NCBI RefSeq assembly: GCF_002632585.1
Contig: NZ_NIBV01000001.1
Span: forward strand, 1,182,897 to 1,246,896
Source: Xenorhabdus szentirmaii DSM 16338
Lineage (GTDB): Bacteria; Pseudomonadota; Gammaproteobacteria; Enterobacterales; Enterobacteriaceae
Reading direction: 5' to 3'
Length of the DNA: 64,000 nucleotides
This document shows, one piece after another, positions 9,696 to 19,342 of this stretch. The position numbers were made by a program, and so were the translations under genes. Each line of letters opens with the position of its first letter. Within the stretch, counting starts at the first letter, position 1. A model generated the notes under the pieces. The model did no database searches. It had not been told where the DNA came from and saw only the letters and a list, made by a program, of their open reading frames with translations.

Positions 9696-10991
9696 ATGGA
9701 AAAACATCAACCAACCCTTTCATTACGGGTTCTCAACAGCGAACAGTTGGAAAGTGGCAGAGCCGCCAATTGCCAGTTCTCAACCCAAGGTGGCACCGTC
9801 GGCAGCAGTGAAAGCCACCTTTGGTCTGTACAGGATCAGAAGGGAAGCATTCTCCCGTCACAGTTCTCCGTTAAGTGGCAGGATGGGGCATTCTGCCTGC
9901 AATTGCTGGCAGAAGCGATACAGATCAACAATGCTGATTTAACGCCCCGGTCAGGTTTGGTTCGTTTGCAGCAAAGCGATCAAATTAAAATAGGGGATTT
10001 GTTGATCAAGGCCCACATTAGTTTTTCTGACTCAGACCGCATCGATCCTTCAACGGTATCTCCTGAATCATTGGTGTCCAGTTACAGCAATCCAATGGAT
10101 GCCATGATGGAAGGCTCGCCAATGCAAAAATCGGTGTTTGCTGCTGATGAAAGTATTGCGCCGACCGTGATGCACCGTTTCAGTGATGATCCACTTCGCG
10201 TACTTGACAGTGAAAGCCTGACCACACTGAAAGCGGAGATGGAGGCGAATGACACAGAACAGCTGTTACCGCCGGATCATTACCAAGAACCCCCATTTGC
10301 TAATCCTATTTCTGATAACCGAGGCAGTGCTATGGAACAGGAGTTCCTTGATTTACCCAATATTGCATCCGATCTGTCGTATGAAAATAGGGATGTTGAT
10401 CATGTTGCCATTACACCGCTCATGCGGGGATTAGAAGCGCGGCTGCCTTTGCACGACAGCCAGCAAGCGAATGATTTCCTGCAAGAGATGGGCAAAACCA
10501 TGAAAGCCGCGATTGAAGGATTGCTGCTGCTTCAGCGTGAGCAGCACGGACTGCGTGATAAACAACTTCGCCCCATTGAAGATAACCCATTGCGCCTGAA
10601 CATGGATTATGACACGACCATGCAGGTGATGTTCTCAGATCAGAAAAGCCCTGTGCATTTATCTGCACCTGCGGCAGTAGCGGAAAGCCTGCACAATTTG
10701 CAATTGCATTATCAGGCCAACCGCGCGGCTATTTCTGCTGCACTGGACACCATGCTGGAAGCCTTTTCCCCGGAACAGCTGCTCCGTCGTTTCTCACATT
10801 ACCGTCGCAGCAGCGAAACCGGGAGCAAAGATGCGTCCTGGGCATGGGAAATGTATACCAATTATTACCGTGAATTGGCCTCCAGCCGTCAGCAGGGATT
10901 CGAAAAGTTATTCCGTGAGGTGTATGAGCAAGCTTATGACCGCGCGCTGCGTCAGGGCTTGGAGGAATCCGGCAATGACACATTCCGCTAG
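9696..10991 (+). CDS. tagH: TagH, FHA-domain T6SS accessory protein
   Basis: A 431-residue protein with an N-terminal forkhead-associated (phosphothreonine-reading) domain at about residues 5-105. The domain shows an SSE-H segment in place of the usual SRxH, and NNADLTP-RSG-VRLQQSDQIKIGDLLI. The middle is acidic and probably disordered. A C-terminal helical domain follows (about residues 235-430, including ALDTMLEAFSPEQLLRRFS and FEKLFREVYEQAYDRAL), typical of ImpI/VasC-like proteins. In systems with the PpkA/PppA kinase-phosphatase pair, FHA proteins relay post-translational control. No kinase or phosphatase gene lies in this cluster, so its role here is probably structural. Its end overlaps tssJ by 17 bases. 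Confidence 0.9.
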   Translation: MEKHQPTLSLRVLNSEQLESGRAANCQFSTQGGTVGSSESHLWSVQDQKGSILPSQFSVKWQDGAFCLQLLAEAIQINNADLTPRSGLVRLQQSDQIKIGDLLIKAHISFSDSDRIDPSTVSPESLVSSYSNPMDAMMEGSPMQKSVFAADESIAPTVMHRFSDDPLRVLDSESLTTLKAEMEANDTEQLLPPDHYQEPPFANPISDNRGSAMEQEFLDLPNIASDLSYENRDVDHVAITPLMRGLEARLPLHDSQQANDFLQEMGKTMKAAIEGLLLLQREQHGLRDKQLRPIEDNPLRLNMDYDTTMQVMFSDQKSPVHLSAPAAVAESLHNLQLHYQANRAAISAALDTMLEAFSPEQLLRRFSHYRRSSETGSKDASWAWEMYTNYYRELASSRQQGFEKLFREVYEQAYDRALRQGLEESGNDTFR

Positions 10992-11529
10992 TCACCGGAT
11001 ATGGGTTGTAGGGATTTTATTGCTGTCAGTGATGCTGCTGAACGGCTGTGGCAGTGCATGGAATGCCACAAAGAAAGTCGGCCAGGTCATTTGGGACCCT
11101 TCCACGCCGGTTGGTGAGCCCAATGATCAGGCCTCTATTGCCAATATTACATTGCTGGCGGAATCCGACATCAATCCCAATGAAAGTGGTGAAGCGGCCC
11201 CTGTTGAAATGCATCTGGTTTACCTCAGTGAAGATTCGCGTTTTCTTGCGGCTGACTATGACCAATTTGAAAGCGACAAACTCGAAAAAGCGCTGGGGAA
11301 AAATTATATCGATCATCAGGATTACACCTTGTTGCCGGGGCAGTACAAGCCCCTGGAAGCTATCACATTGGAAAAGAAAAACCGTTATATCGGTGTCATC
11401 GTTCACTATGCAGATGTCAACCAATCTGAATGGAAAAAGATCATCCGAGTAAAAGACATCGGCCGCCATTACCACATCTTGGTGCATGTCAGAAATAACG
11501 ACGTAGAACTTAGAAAAGAGGAGGAGTAA
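10975..11529 (+). CDS. tssJ: TssJ outer-membrane lipoprotein
   Basis: TssJ anchors the trans-envelope complex to the outer membrane and binds TssM. From ATG 10975 there is a lipoprotein signal sequence (HRIWVVGILLLSVMLL-NGC) whose lipobox places the lipidated Cys at about residue 25. A small beta-sandwich follows, including ANITLLAESDINPNESGEAAPVEMHLVYL, DYDQFE and LLPGQYKPLEAITLEKKNRYIGVIVHY. A longer in-frame reading from 10831 would lie inside tagH and would bury the signal peptide, so it is rejected. The 184-codon length is normal, and the gene is coupled to tagH and tssK. Confidence 0.95.
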   Translation: MTHSASHRIWVVGILLLSVMLLNGCGSAWNATKKVGQVIWDPSTPVGEPNDQASIANITLLAESDINPNESGEAAPVEMHLVYLSEDSRFLAADYDQFESDKLEKALGKNYIDHQDYTLLPGQYKPLEAITLEKKNRYIGVIVHYADVNQSEWKKIIRVKDIGRHYHILVHVRNNDVELRKEEE

Positions 11530-11531
11530 TC

Positions 11532-12884
11532 ATGTCAGGTAAAAATCGGGTGATTTGGCACGAAGGATTATTCATCAAGCCACAACATTTTCAGCAACAA
11601 CAAAAACATATTGATTATTTGATACACAGTTTTGTTTCTGCGTTGACGCCTTATGCTCATGGATTCAGTTCCCTGCGCATCAACGATGACCTGCTTAAGC
11701 TGGGGCGCATCGGGATTAGTGAAGCCAGCGGCATTATGCCTGACGGGACGATTTTCTCTACACCCAGTCAGGATCAATTGCCAAAACCATTGGATATCGA
11801 AAATATCAATGACCTGAAAAGCAAGGATATTTATCTCGCCCTGCCGATCTCCAGCGATACCATTCAGGAAGTTGCAGAGGCGGGTTCAGAAACGAAAAGT
11901 GCCGTGCGTTATCGTGAACTGCCTGCGGATGTGCGTGACCTGCATACCAAAGGGGGCGATTCTTTCATTCTTAAGCTGGCTCAACTGGCTCCGGTCCTGA
12001 TGCAGGGTTCCGAAGACATGAGCGCATACACCGCAATCCCGTTGTGCCGCATTAAGGAAAAACAAAAAGATGGTGTGATTGTACTGGATAACGATTTTAT
12101 CCCGACATGCGTGTCTATCTTCGTGGCTGACAAACTCAAGCGTTTCATGGTGGAAATTGATGGCCTGCTGACCGAGCGATCCAGAACATTGGCCAAGCGG
12201 ATTGGTTCACCGGGTCAGCAAGGCGTGGCGGATGTGGCAGAGTTTATGATGCTGCAATTGCTGAACCGCGTTCAGCCCCTGTTCAACCACTATGCAAAAC
12301 AGACCGTTCTGCACCCGCTGCATTTATATACCGAATTGCTCCAGACCTGCGGCGAACTGAGAACATTCACCGATGCGAGCCGTCTGCCGGGAAATATGCT
12401 GGCTTATGACCACAACAATCTGACAGATACTTTCCACAATGCGATGCACTCCATCCGTGATGCATTGAATGTCGTTCTGACACCACGGGCTACCTCGATT
12501 GCACTGAGACAGAACGAAGGCGGCATTCGTGTGGCGACGCTCCATGACAGCGATTTGCTGCACAAAGCTGAATTTGTACTGGCAATCAGTGCGAGTACCC
12601 CGCAGGAGCAGTTGCGTCGTCAGTTCGTCCAGCAAACCAAAGTTACGTCGATGGAAAAAATCCGTGATTTGGTCAGTGTTCAGCTGCCGGGCGTACCACT
12701 GATTGCGTTGTCTGCCGCCCCTCGCCAGTTGCCATATCACTCTGGCTACACCTATTTCCGTCTGGATCAGAAGAGCCCGGCGTGGAAAGAGATCCAGCAG
12801 GGAAATTCCATCGCATTCCACGTATCAGGGGATTTCCCTGACTTAGATATGCAGCTCTGGGCTATCAGGAGCGGTAAGGAATAA
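11532..12884 (+). CDS. tssK: TssK, baseplate-to-membrane-complex connector
   Basis: A trimeric protein of 450 residues that links the baseplate to TssL and TssM. The N-terminal V-I-W-H-EGLFIKPQHFQQQQ motif is diagnostic. So are YGFSSLRI-like spacing (YAHGFSSLRINDDLLKLGRIGI), the DRSRTL-type helix (LLTERSRTLAKRI) and the C-terminal YFRLDQKSPAWKEIQQ...AFHVSGDFPDLDMQLWAI. It is one of the best-conserved T6SS proteins and is intact here. Confidence 0.97.
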   Translation: MSGKNRVIWHEGLFIKPQHFQQQQKHIDYLIHSFVSALTPYAHGFSSLRINDDLLKLGRIGISEASGIMPDGTIFSTPSQDQLPKPLDIENINDLKSKDIYLALPISSDTIQEVAEAGSETKSAVRYRELPADVRDLHTKGGDSFILKLAQLAPVLMQGSEDMSAYTAIPLCRIKEKQKDGVIVLDNDFIPTCVSIFVADKLKRFMVEIDGLLTERSRTLAKRIGSPGQQGVADVAEFMMLQLLNRVQPLFNHYAKQTVLHPLHLYTELLQTCGELRTFTDASRLPGNMLAYDHNNLTDTFHNAMHSIRDALNVVLTPRATSIALRQNEGGIRVATLHDSDLLHKAEFVLAISASTPQEQLRRQFVQQTKVTSMEKIRDLVSVQLPGVPLIALSAAPRQLPYHSGYTYFRLDQKSPAWKEIQQGNSIAFHVSGDFPDLDMQLWAIRSGKE

Positions 12885-12886
12885 TC

Positions 12887-13654
12887 ATGAGCGATATCAA
12901 TGTTGACAGTCTGTCGCTGGACAAATCTGAAACGCTGAAAACATTTCAGCGCCAGTACCAGCTACCGTTGCGTGGTGAAAGCCTCAACCCGATGATTGAT
13001 GCAGCCACCCCCTTATTGGGGATGGTTTTGCGTTTGCAGGACATGAATGATCAGGCGCTGCCAGACAAACTTTACCAACAGGTTGTGACTGACATTCGCG
13101 TTATTGAGCAGCATCTGCAAACCAAAGGCTATGAGCCGGGGGCAATTGTTTCATTCCGTTACGTACTGTGCACCTTCATTGATGAAACCGCGTTGGGGCA
13201 CGGCTGGAACAGCCAGAATGGCTGGTTGAAACAATCACTGTTAGTGCATTTCCACAATGAAACCTGGGGAGGCGAGAAGGTCTTCGTACTGCTTGAGCGC
13301 TTGATGGGAGAAGCCCAGCGTTACCAGCACCTGCTGGAATTCATCTACCTTTGCCTCTGTCTGGGATATCGCGGGCGTTACAAAGTCAGCACCCAGAAAA
13401 GTGACGATTTTGAGCGCCTGTTCCGTCGCTTGCAGCAACAGCTTCACGCACTGCGGGGAGAAACTCCGCCAACCACGCTGTATGTCAATATCAACGAGAG
13501 TGATGCGCGTTACCGTCTGAGCAAACGATGGACCATCAAACAACTGCTCGCGATCAGCGTGGGTTTGTTGGTGGCCATTTACAGTTTTTATGCCATTCGC
13601 CTCGGTGATCAAACCCAAGACATATTAGAGCAGCTAAGTAAATTATTGAGATAG
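12887..13654 (+). CDS. tssL: TssL (DotU/IcmH-like) inner-membrane protein
   Basis: A tail-anchored cytoplasmic protein of 255 residues. Most of it is a helical DotU domain (NPMIDAATPLLGMVLRLQ; FRYVLCTFIDETAL-G-GW; HNETWGGEKVFVLLERLM; LLEFIYLCLCLGYRGRY). A single transmembrane helix follows at about residues 213-232 (LLAISVGLLVAIYSFYAIRL), then a short periplasmic tail. There is no peptidoglycan-binding OmpA extension, so wall attachment must be provided by another protein or by TssM/TssJ alone. It forms the membrane complex with TssM and TssJ. Confidence 0.96.
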   Translation: MSDINVDSLSLDKSETLKTFQRQYQLPLRGESLNPMIDAATPLLGMVLRLQDMNDQALPDKLYQQVVTDIRVIEQHLQTKGYEPGAIVSFRYVLCTFIDETALGHGWNSQNGWLKQSLLVHFHNETWGGEKVFVLLERLMGEAQRYQHLLEFIYLCLCLGYRGRYKVSTQKSDDFERLFRRLQQQLHALRGETPPTTLYVNINESDARYRLSKRWTIKQLLAISVGLLVAIYSFYAIRLGDQTQDILEQLSKLLR

Positions 13655-13663
13655 GACGTCGTC

Positions 13664-16408
13664 ATGATCCAGATTGATTTACCCACCCTTGTAAATCGTT
13701 TAAACCCGATGACCCGCCACGCACTGGAAGCGGCGGCGGCATCTTGCGTCAGTCAGCAACAACCTGAAATCACGGTAGCACAGCTGCTGCTCCAAATGAT
13801 CGATACACCGCTCAGTGATGTGCGCCTGATCTTAAATAAAGTCGGTATCGATAAGGACCTGTTGAAAGAACAACTCGATCAGGTGATGGTTCATCATCAG
13901 TCGATTGCACAAGCTTACCCGAATTTTTCCCCCATGCTGGTGGAATGGTTGCAGGACAGCTGGTTGCTGGCCTCGACCGAGATGCAGCACAGTGAACTGC
14001 GCGGCGGCGTGATGCTGATTGCGCTGTTGTTTAGCCCGCTGCGTTATCTGGCCCCACAAACCGCGCGTTTGCTGGCAGGCATCAACCGTGAATTATTGCG
14101 CCAGCATTTTGCAGAGTGGACGAATGGCTCTGCTGAGCAGCCGATGGCGGCAGATGATAATGCGGGACAAGGAGTACATCCGGCAAACAGTGACAGTCTG
14201 CTGGCGCGTTTTACCCAGAATATGACCGAACAGGCGCGCAAGGGCAAACTTGATCCCGTTTTGTGCCGCGATAACGAAATCGATCTGATGATCGACATCC
14301 TTTGCCGTCGCCGGAAAAACAACCCCATTGTCGTTGGTGAAGCCGGCGTCGGTAAAAGTGCCCTGATTGAAGGTCTGGCGCTGCGCATCATTCATGATCG
14401 TGTGCCGGATAAATTGCGCAACAGTGAATTGATGACTTTGGATCTGGGGGCATTGCAGGCGGGAGCCGCGGTTAAAGGTGAATTTGAAAAGCGTTTCAAA
14501 GGCATCATGGCCGAAATCAGCCAGTCATCCAAACCCATCATCCTGTTTATTGATGAAGCCCATACATTAATCGGGGCAGGCAACCAAGCCGGCGGGCTGG
14601 ATATTTCCAACCTGCTGAAACCGGCCCTGGCACGCGGTGAACTGAAAACCATTGCGGCGACCACCTGGAGCGAATACAAAAAGTATTTCGAAAAAGACGC
14701 CGCGCTGTCGCGCCGTTTCCAACTGGTGAAAGTTTCTGAGCCGACAGCGGATGAAGCGACCGTCATCATGCGTGGCCTGCGTGCCATTTATGAGCAGGCG
14801 CATGGTGTACTGATTGATGATGAGGCGCTGAAAGCGTCAGCGGTGCTGAGTGACCGTTACCTTTCTGGCCGCCAGTTGCCGGATAAAGCGATTGATGTAC
14901 TGGACACCGCATGTGCCCGTGTTGCCATTAACCTGACTTCACCGCCACGTCAGATCTCCTCGCTGACCACTGAATTGCACCAGATGCAAATGGAAATTGA
15001 TGTGCTGGAGAGAGAGCAGCGCATGGGATTAAACGTTCATGCTGAGCGACTGGAAGAGCTGCAAAATCAGCAGGCAGACGTCAGGGAACAATTGGCTGCG
15101 CTGGAAAGCAGCTGGAAACAGCAACAGGAATTGGTCAGGCAGATTATCGAATTGCGCAGCCAATTGCTGTCTGATAAAGGGCTTGAAGATGAAGCTCAAA
15201 CAGTTGAAGAAGAAGTCGCAGCGATCGCGGAAGATGTGGCAGAGCAGCCTGTCGAAGCAAATGAAGCAGAGCATGGGCTTGCAGAACAGAGTGATGTCAT
15301 TGAACACACGGTAGCCGTCGCCACTGACGAACACTCCCTGATTGAAAAGCTGGCCGGGCTTAACGCACAACTGGCTGAACTCCAGCAGAAGCAAACACTG
15401 GTTTCCCCGCATGTGGACAAAACCCAGATTGCCGCCGTCATTGCGGAATGGACTGGCGTGCCACTGAATCGTTTATCACAGAGTGAATTGTCCATCGTTA
15501 CCGAGCTGCCGACCCATTTGGGCCAAAGTATCAAAGGACAGGAAACCGCCATTCAGTGCCTGCATAAACACCTGTTGACCGCGCGTGCAGATTTGCGCCG
15601 GCCGGGGCGTCCTCTGGGGGCATTCTTGCTGGTGGGGCCAAGTGGTGTGGGGAAAACGGAAACGGTCCTGCAAATTGCGGAACTGATGTTTGGCGGCCGC
15701 CAGTACCTCACCACCATCAACATGTCTGAGTTTCAGGAGAAACACACCGTTTCCCGTCTTATTGGTTCACCTCCGGGCTATGTGGGATATGGCGAAGGTG
15801 GCGTGCTGACCGAAGCCATTCGCCAGAAACCTTACTCCGTTGTCTTGCTGGATGAAGTGGAAAAAGCGCACCCCGATGTCTTGAACCTGTTCTATCAGGC
15901 TTTCGATAAAGGCGAGCTGGCCGATGGCGAAGGGCGGATCATTGACTGCAAAAACGTGGTGTTCTTCCTGACCTCTAACCTGGGCTATCAGACCATCGTA
16001 GACAATGCAGGGCAGACCGACCAGATCAACGATTTGCTCTACCCGGAACTGGCGGCATTTTTCAAACCTGCATTGCTGGCGCGTATGGAAGTCATCCCTT
16101 ATCTGCCGCTGGGCCATGAAACCTTGAAAACGATTATTCAGGGCAAATTGGCGCGATTGGACACATTGCTGACCCAACGTTTCAATGCCGAAGTCACCAT
16201 CAGTGATGCGGTATCCGAAGAAATCCTGCAACGTGCCACCCGTGCGGAAAACGGTGCCCGCATGCTGGAATCCATCATTGATGGTGCGCTGTTGCCCCCG
16301 GTTTCATTACTGCTGTTGCAGAAAATGGCTGCGGGAATTGCGATTCGGGCGATCCGCCTGACGGTCGCTGAACATGAGTTCTGTGCAGAGGTTGAGGAGG
16401 CGGAATAA
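13664..16408 (+). CDS. clpV: ClpV (TssH), sheath-disassembly AAA+ ATPase
   Basis: Hexameric unfoldase that recycles contracted TssBC sheath. Domains in order: Clp N-domain (about 10-150), first AAA+ with Walker A GEAGVGKS at residues 225-232 and Walker [10 protein letters not shown], coiled-coil middle domain, second AAA+ with Walker A GPSGVGKT at 658-665, and a C-terminal small domain. At 914 residues it is longer than most ClpV proteins (about 860-890). The extra length is an acidic, Glu/Ala-rich insert at about residues 505-565 ([20 protein letters not shown]), inside the middle-domain coiled coil. It overlaps the next gene by one base. Confidence 0.96.
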   Translation: MIQIDLPTLVNRLNPMTRHALEAAAASCVSQQQPEITVAQLLLQMIDTPLSDVRLILNKVGIDKDLLKEQLDQVMVHHQSIAQAYPNFSPMLVEWLQDSWLLASTEMQHSELRGGVMLIALLFSPLRYLAPQTARLLAGINRELLRQHFAEWTNGSAEQPMAADDNAGQGVHPANSDSLLARFTQNMTEQARKGKLDPVLCRDNEIDLMIDILCRRRKNNPIVVGEAGVGKSALIEGLALRIIHDRVPDKLRNSELMTLDLGALQAGAAVKGEFEKRFKGIMAEISQSSKPIILFIDEAHTLIGAGNQAGGLDISNLLKPALARGELKTIAATTWSEYKKYFEKDAALSRRFQLVKVSEPTADEATVIMRGLRAIYEQAHGVLIDDEALKASAVLSDRYLSGRQLPDKAIDVLDTACARVAINLTSPPRQISSLTTELHQMQMEIDVLEREQRMGLNVHAERLEELQNQQADVREQLAALESSWKQQQELVRQIIELRSQLLSDKGLEDEAQTVEEEVAAIAEDVAEQPVEANEAEHGLAEQSDVIEHTVAVATDEHSLIEKLAGLNAQLAELQQKQTLVSPHVDKTQIAAVIAEWTGVPLNRLSQSELSIVTELPTHLGQSIKGQETAIQCLHKHLLTARADLRRPGRPLGAFLLVGPSGVGKTETVLQIAELMFGGRQYLTTINMSEFQEKHTVSRLIGSPPGYVGYGEGGVLTEAIRQKPYSVVLLDEVEKAHPDVLNLFYQAFDKGELADGEGRIIDCKNVVFFLTSNLGYQTIVDNAGQTDQINDLLYPELAAFFKPALLARMEVIPYLPLGHETLKTIIQGKLARLDTLLTQRFNAEVTISDAVSEEILQRATRAENGARMLESIIDGALLPPVSLLLLQKMAAGIAIRAIRLTVAEHEFCAEVEEAE

Positions 16409-17217
16409 TGAAACAGCGGCTGAAAAGCGCGTTAGCGTTATTAGAAGATGACACTGTAGAACAACTGGTTGACCATTTTTTACAGGTCAGCCATAGCTCG
16501 CGTTTTGATGCCCTGTTGGTTTTCCTGCTTAACATCACAGAAAACAGGCTGGAATGCTACAACTTGCCCGATTTCCAGCCTGAGCGCCAGCAAACCCATT
16601 CACGCCGGTTGCATGTGGACATCAATGACGTCAATAACCCGCTGATTCAGATATTGCGCAAGGGAACCCCGATCGTCTGGGATTCCCTCAATCACGGGGT
16701 ACGCATTGACGATCCCCATTTCCGGACGTTTATCGCAGAGTTACCGCATAACTGTGGGTTATGCGGTATCCCGCTGTTTGATTGCAATGGGCAAGCGTGC
16801 GGCGTGATCGCCATTTTTGCCGAAGAAATCCACCATTTTACCAACAACGAAAACATGTTCGGCATCTATTGCCATGTGATGCAGCACCGTCTGAAAAAAT
16901 TGCAGGAACTCGAACAACTGCGCGGACAGTTACGCCAGATCCGCCAGGTATTTCAGGTTCAGCGTCAAAAAGAAAGACAACTGGATGAGTTGCTGGCTTC
17001 CCTGAGTGAATCGAAAACGTCAGCGGCGGCCAGCAGTATCTCCGTGGATTACAGTCATATCGATAATCTGCCAAAGGCCATAGAAGAATTTGAAAGCGCC
17101 GTGTTGGTTCAACGTCAGCGTCAACTTGGCAATGACACCAAATTGATTGCCCAAAGTTTGGGAATTCCCCAACGGACGTTGGTTTACAAACTGGCTAAAT
17201 ACGGGTGTAGATTATGA
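16408..17217 (+). CDS. VasH-like regulator lacking the AAA+ domain
   Basis: A 269-residue protein in the position usually held by the sigma-54 activator VasH. The N-terminal part (about 20-170) reads like a GAF sensor domain (FDALLVFLLNITENRLECYNL; NNPLIQILRKGTPIVWDSL; LCGIPLFDCNGQACGVIAIFA). A coiled coil follows (about 172-205). The C-terminal 45 residues match the Fis-type DNA-binding helix-turn-helix of sigma-54 activators (LPKAIEEFESAVL; GNDTKLIAQSLGIPQRTLVYKLAKYG). The central ATPase with its GAFTGA loop is completely absent, and the frame is clean. It therefore cannot remodel sigma-54 holoenzyme. It could still bind DNA as a repressor or antagonist (inference). A decayed remnant is less likely because the frame is intact and coupled at both ends. 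Confidence 0.8.
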   Translation: MKQRLKSALALLEDDTVEQLVDHFLQVSHSSRFDALLVFLLNITENRLECYNLPDFQPERQQTHSRRLHVDINDVNNPLIQILRKGTPIVWDSLNHGVRIDDPHFRTFIAELPHNCGLCGIPLFDCNGQACGVIAIFAEEIHHFTNNENMFGIYCHVMQHRLKKLQELEQLRGQLRQIRQVFQVQRQKERQLDELLASLSESKTSAAASSISVDYSHIDNLPKAIEEFESAVLVQRQRQLGNDTKLIAQSLGIPQRTLVYKLAKYGCRL

Positions 17218-17885
17218 ATATTGTTTTAATTATCAGTTCATTGCTTGTTTCATTGACAGGGGACCCTAAGCTTGCGGAGGTTATTGCACCAAAGGATGTT
17301 GCCTCAGTAGTAAAGGAAAAACAACATTTAGATGCATTGCAAAAATGCCGTTTTGAGCCATCCCCGCTTATCCGGCTGGAATGCTATGACAGTACGTTGA
17401 ATCGCCTCAGGTTCAAAACTATCCAAATTCCGATTGAAGAAATGGGCCCTTCATGGCGGCAGGCGATGGAGCAGGAGATGACACGCACGGATCACTCCAC
17501 CAACTTCATTGTATCGCAGGGAAAAAATGGAGCAGCGCCAATTATCCTGACCACGCCTGCGATTGGTGTTCCTCCCCCCCGTCCCGTATTGATGCTGAGC
17601 TGCATCGACAGTATCACCCGCTTGCAGGTGGCGCTGCCCAAAGAGGTGGAATCAGGTGCGGTCATGGTCACGACGGACAAAACCCAATACCGCACGGAAT
17701 GGTTTGCGCGGGAACACGGTTATTTGTGGGAATCCAGCCGCGGCTTGCCGGGCATTGAAGAAATCAAGCGCCTGATGAACAGCGAACGCATGACCATCAC
17801 AGGCAGCCAGGGTAGCCAGATAACTTTTAATATTTCTCAGTTGGAGCAAGCAGCTAAACCATTGCGGGCTGCTTGCCGTTGGTAA
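17214..17885 (+). CDS. vasI: VasI (TagO-like) T6SS accessory protein
   Basis: A 223-residue type VI accessory protein of the VasI/TagO/EvfG group. It has a short N-terminal hydrophobic segment (IVLIISSLLVSL) that may direct export. The family core is recognisable: a C-x-F-x-P...RLECYDS motif (residues about 43-60, KCRFEPSPLIRLECYDS), a long disordered linker, then MLSCIDSITRLQVALPKEV and the C-terminal GLPGIEEIKRLMNSERMTI. The biochemical role is not established; it is conserved in Vibrio-like T6SS clusters between vasH and vasJ, exactly as here. Its ATG overlaps the previous stop (ATGA). Confidence 0.85.
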   Translation: MNIVLIISSLLVSLTGDPKLAEVIAPKDVASVVKEKQHLDALQKCRFEPSPLIRLECYDSTLNRLRFKTIQIPIEEMGPSWRQAMEQEMTRTDHSTNFIVSQGKNGAAPIILTTPAIGVPPPRPVLMLSCIDSITRLQVALPKEVESGAVMVTTDKTQYRTEWFAREHGYLWESSRGLPGIEEIKRLMNSERMTITGSQGSQITFNISQLEQAAKPLRAACRW

Positions 17886-17890
17886 TCGAC

Positions 17891-19342
17891 ATGGACATCA
17901 GAACACAATTTGACTGGTTCGGCTCCCTGCTGACCCCCCTGTCCGACGAACAGATTGGCAAGGTGCTGGGAGATAATGAACCGGCATGGGAATACATTGA
18001 CAGCGAAATGATCAAATTTGGCTCGCTGTCGCATGATTCGTTAGATCTGGAAGAGATCCGGCGACAGGCATTGCAGTTGCTGAGGGAAACCAGCAAAGAC
18101 TTCAGGCTCATGGTTCATTTGCTGCGGACCCTGCAACATGCGGGTTACTCTGCTGAATTAGTCCTCGCCATGGAGTTGTTGACCGAGTATGTCAAAAACT
18201 ACTGGGACAAGGCGTGGCCAACCAAGCCCGTGATGAAACGCCGGTTGGCGCAGCAAGTCCTCAAGCGCTTTGATTCGGCCCAGGGCAGTTTCACCGAACA
18301 GGCAAGCCCAAGTGAACGGGATGACGCGCAAGGTGCATTGGCACATCTCGCCCAATGCTGGCACAGCCTTGAGCCTGATCTGGCCAAAGAAGTCGATCAA
18401 TTGCGTACCCGTTACAACCGCCAGCCAGAAACCGCACCGACGGAAACGAAGCCGGCTTCGGTGGCGGCAGGCCCGTCATCAGATTCATCTGCAACAGAAA
18501 CGTTGGCGCAAACCTCCCAAGGCCAAAATTCAGTGCCAATGCCAAACGTGGATGTGAATAGCTCGAGCGAAAAAGCGTGGAAGCAGACTCTTCTGACCGT
18601 GGCGGATTTGCTTTGTGAACGCCACCCTGAATCGCCCCTTGGTTATTCCCTGAGGCGCCATGCCGTCTGGCATACCATCACCACGGCACCCATGGCGAAC
18701 GCAACGGGTAAAACACCGCTGGCCCCGATTTCAGCAGATCGTACAGCGGATTACCTGGCGAGATTACCGACAGCGGATAACAAATTACTCCAGCAAATTG
18801 AGCAGAGCCTGACTCTGGCCCCTTATTGGCTGGATGGGCATGAAATAGCGGCCAAGGCTGCATTGCAACTGGGTTACAAAGAGGTCGCCCAAGCCATCCG
18901 CCATGAGCTGAATGCTTTTCTGACACGGTTACCTGTACTGAAAACACTGAGCTTTTCCGATATGAGCCCGTTTATTTCGCCAGAGAATCTTGAGGGGCTC
19001 AAGCCTGAACCTGCCACAACCAGCAAGGGGGCGGTTTCCGCTGATCAGGAAGCCATTTGGCAATGCTTTGCGCAGCAGGGGTTAGAAGCAGCCCTGAAAA
19101 TGCTGGAAGAACACCAGCAACAGCTGACTGAGCCGCGCGATCAATTCTACGGCCAATTGCTCAATGCCCAATTACTGGAAGAGGCAGGCATGGCGTCATT
19201 GGCACAACAGCATTACCGGAACTTGTTACATACGGGACAACACATGTTACTCACTCAATGGGAACCCAGCTTGCTGGCTTTGCTGGCTGAAAACCTGTCT
19301 TCATCTTCGGAACCGGCTTCAAACAGGAGCGTTAACCCATGA
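17891..19342 (+). CDS. tssA: TssA (VasJ-type), sheath assembly cap/baseplate protein
   Basis: TssA proteins prime and chaperone the growing sheath and tail tube. The ImpA-type N-terminal domain is seen at about residues 1-125 (WEYIDSEMIKFGSLSHDSLDLEEIRRQALQLL; YSAELVLAMELLTEYVKNYWD; AWPTKP). A Ser/Thr/Ala-rich linker follows (about 175-220), then an all-helical C-terminal half (VasJ family). ATG 17891 gives 483 codons and lies 5 bases after the vasI stop; a TTG at 17873 would overlap vasI and has no support. The 3' end overlaps tssM by 4 bases. Confidence 0.92.
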   Translation: MDIRTQFDWFGSLLTPLSDEQIGKVLGDNEPAWEYIDSEMIKFGSLSHDSLDLEEIRRQALQLLRETSKDFRLMVHLLRTLQHAGYSAELVLAMELLTEYVKNYWDKAWPTKPVMKRRLAQQVLKRFDSAQGSFTEQASPSERDDAQGALAHLAQCWHSLEPDLAKEVDQLRTRYNRQPETAPTETKPASVAAGPSSDSSATETLAQTSQGQNSVPMPNVDVNSSSEKAWKQTLLTVADLLCERHPESPLGYSLRRHAVWHTITTAPMANATGKTPLAPISADRTADYLARLPTADNKLLQQIEQSLTLAPYWLDGHEIAAKAALQLGYKEVAQAIRHELNAFLTRLPVLKTLSFSDMSPFISPENLEGLKPEPATTSKGAVSADQEAIWQCFAQQGLEAALKMLEEHQQQLTEPRDQFYGQLLNAQLLEEAGMASLAQQHYRNLLHTGQHMLLTQWEPSLLALLAENLSSSSEPASNRSVNP

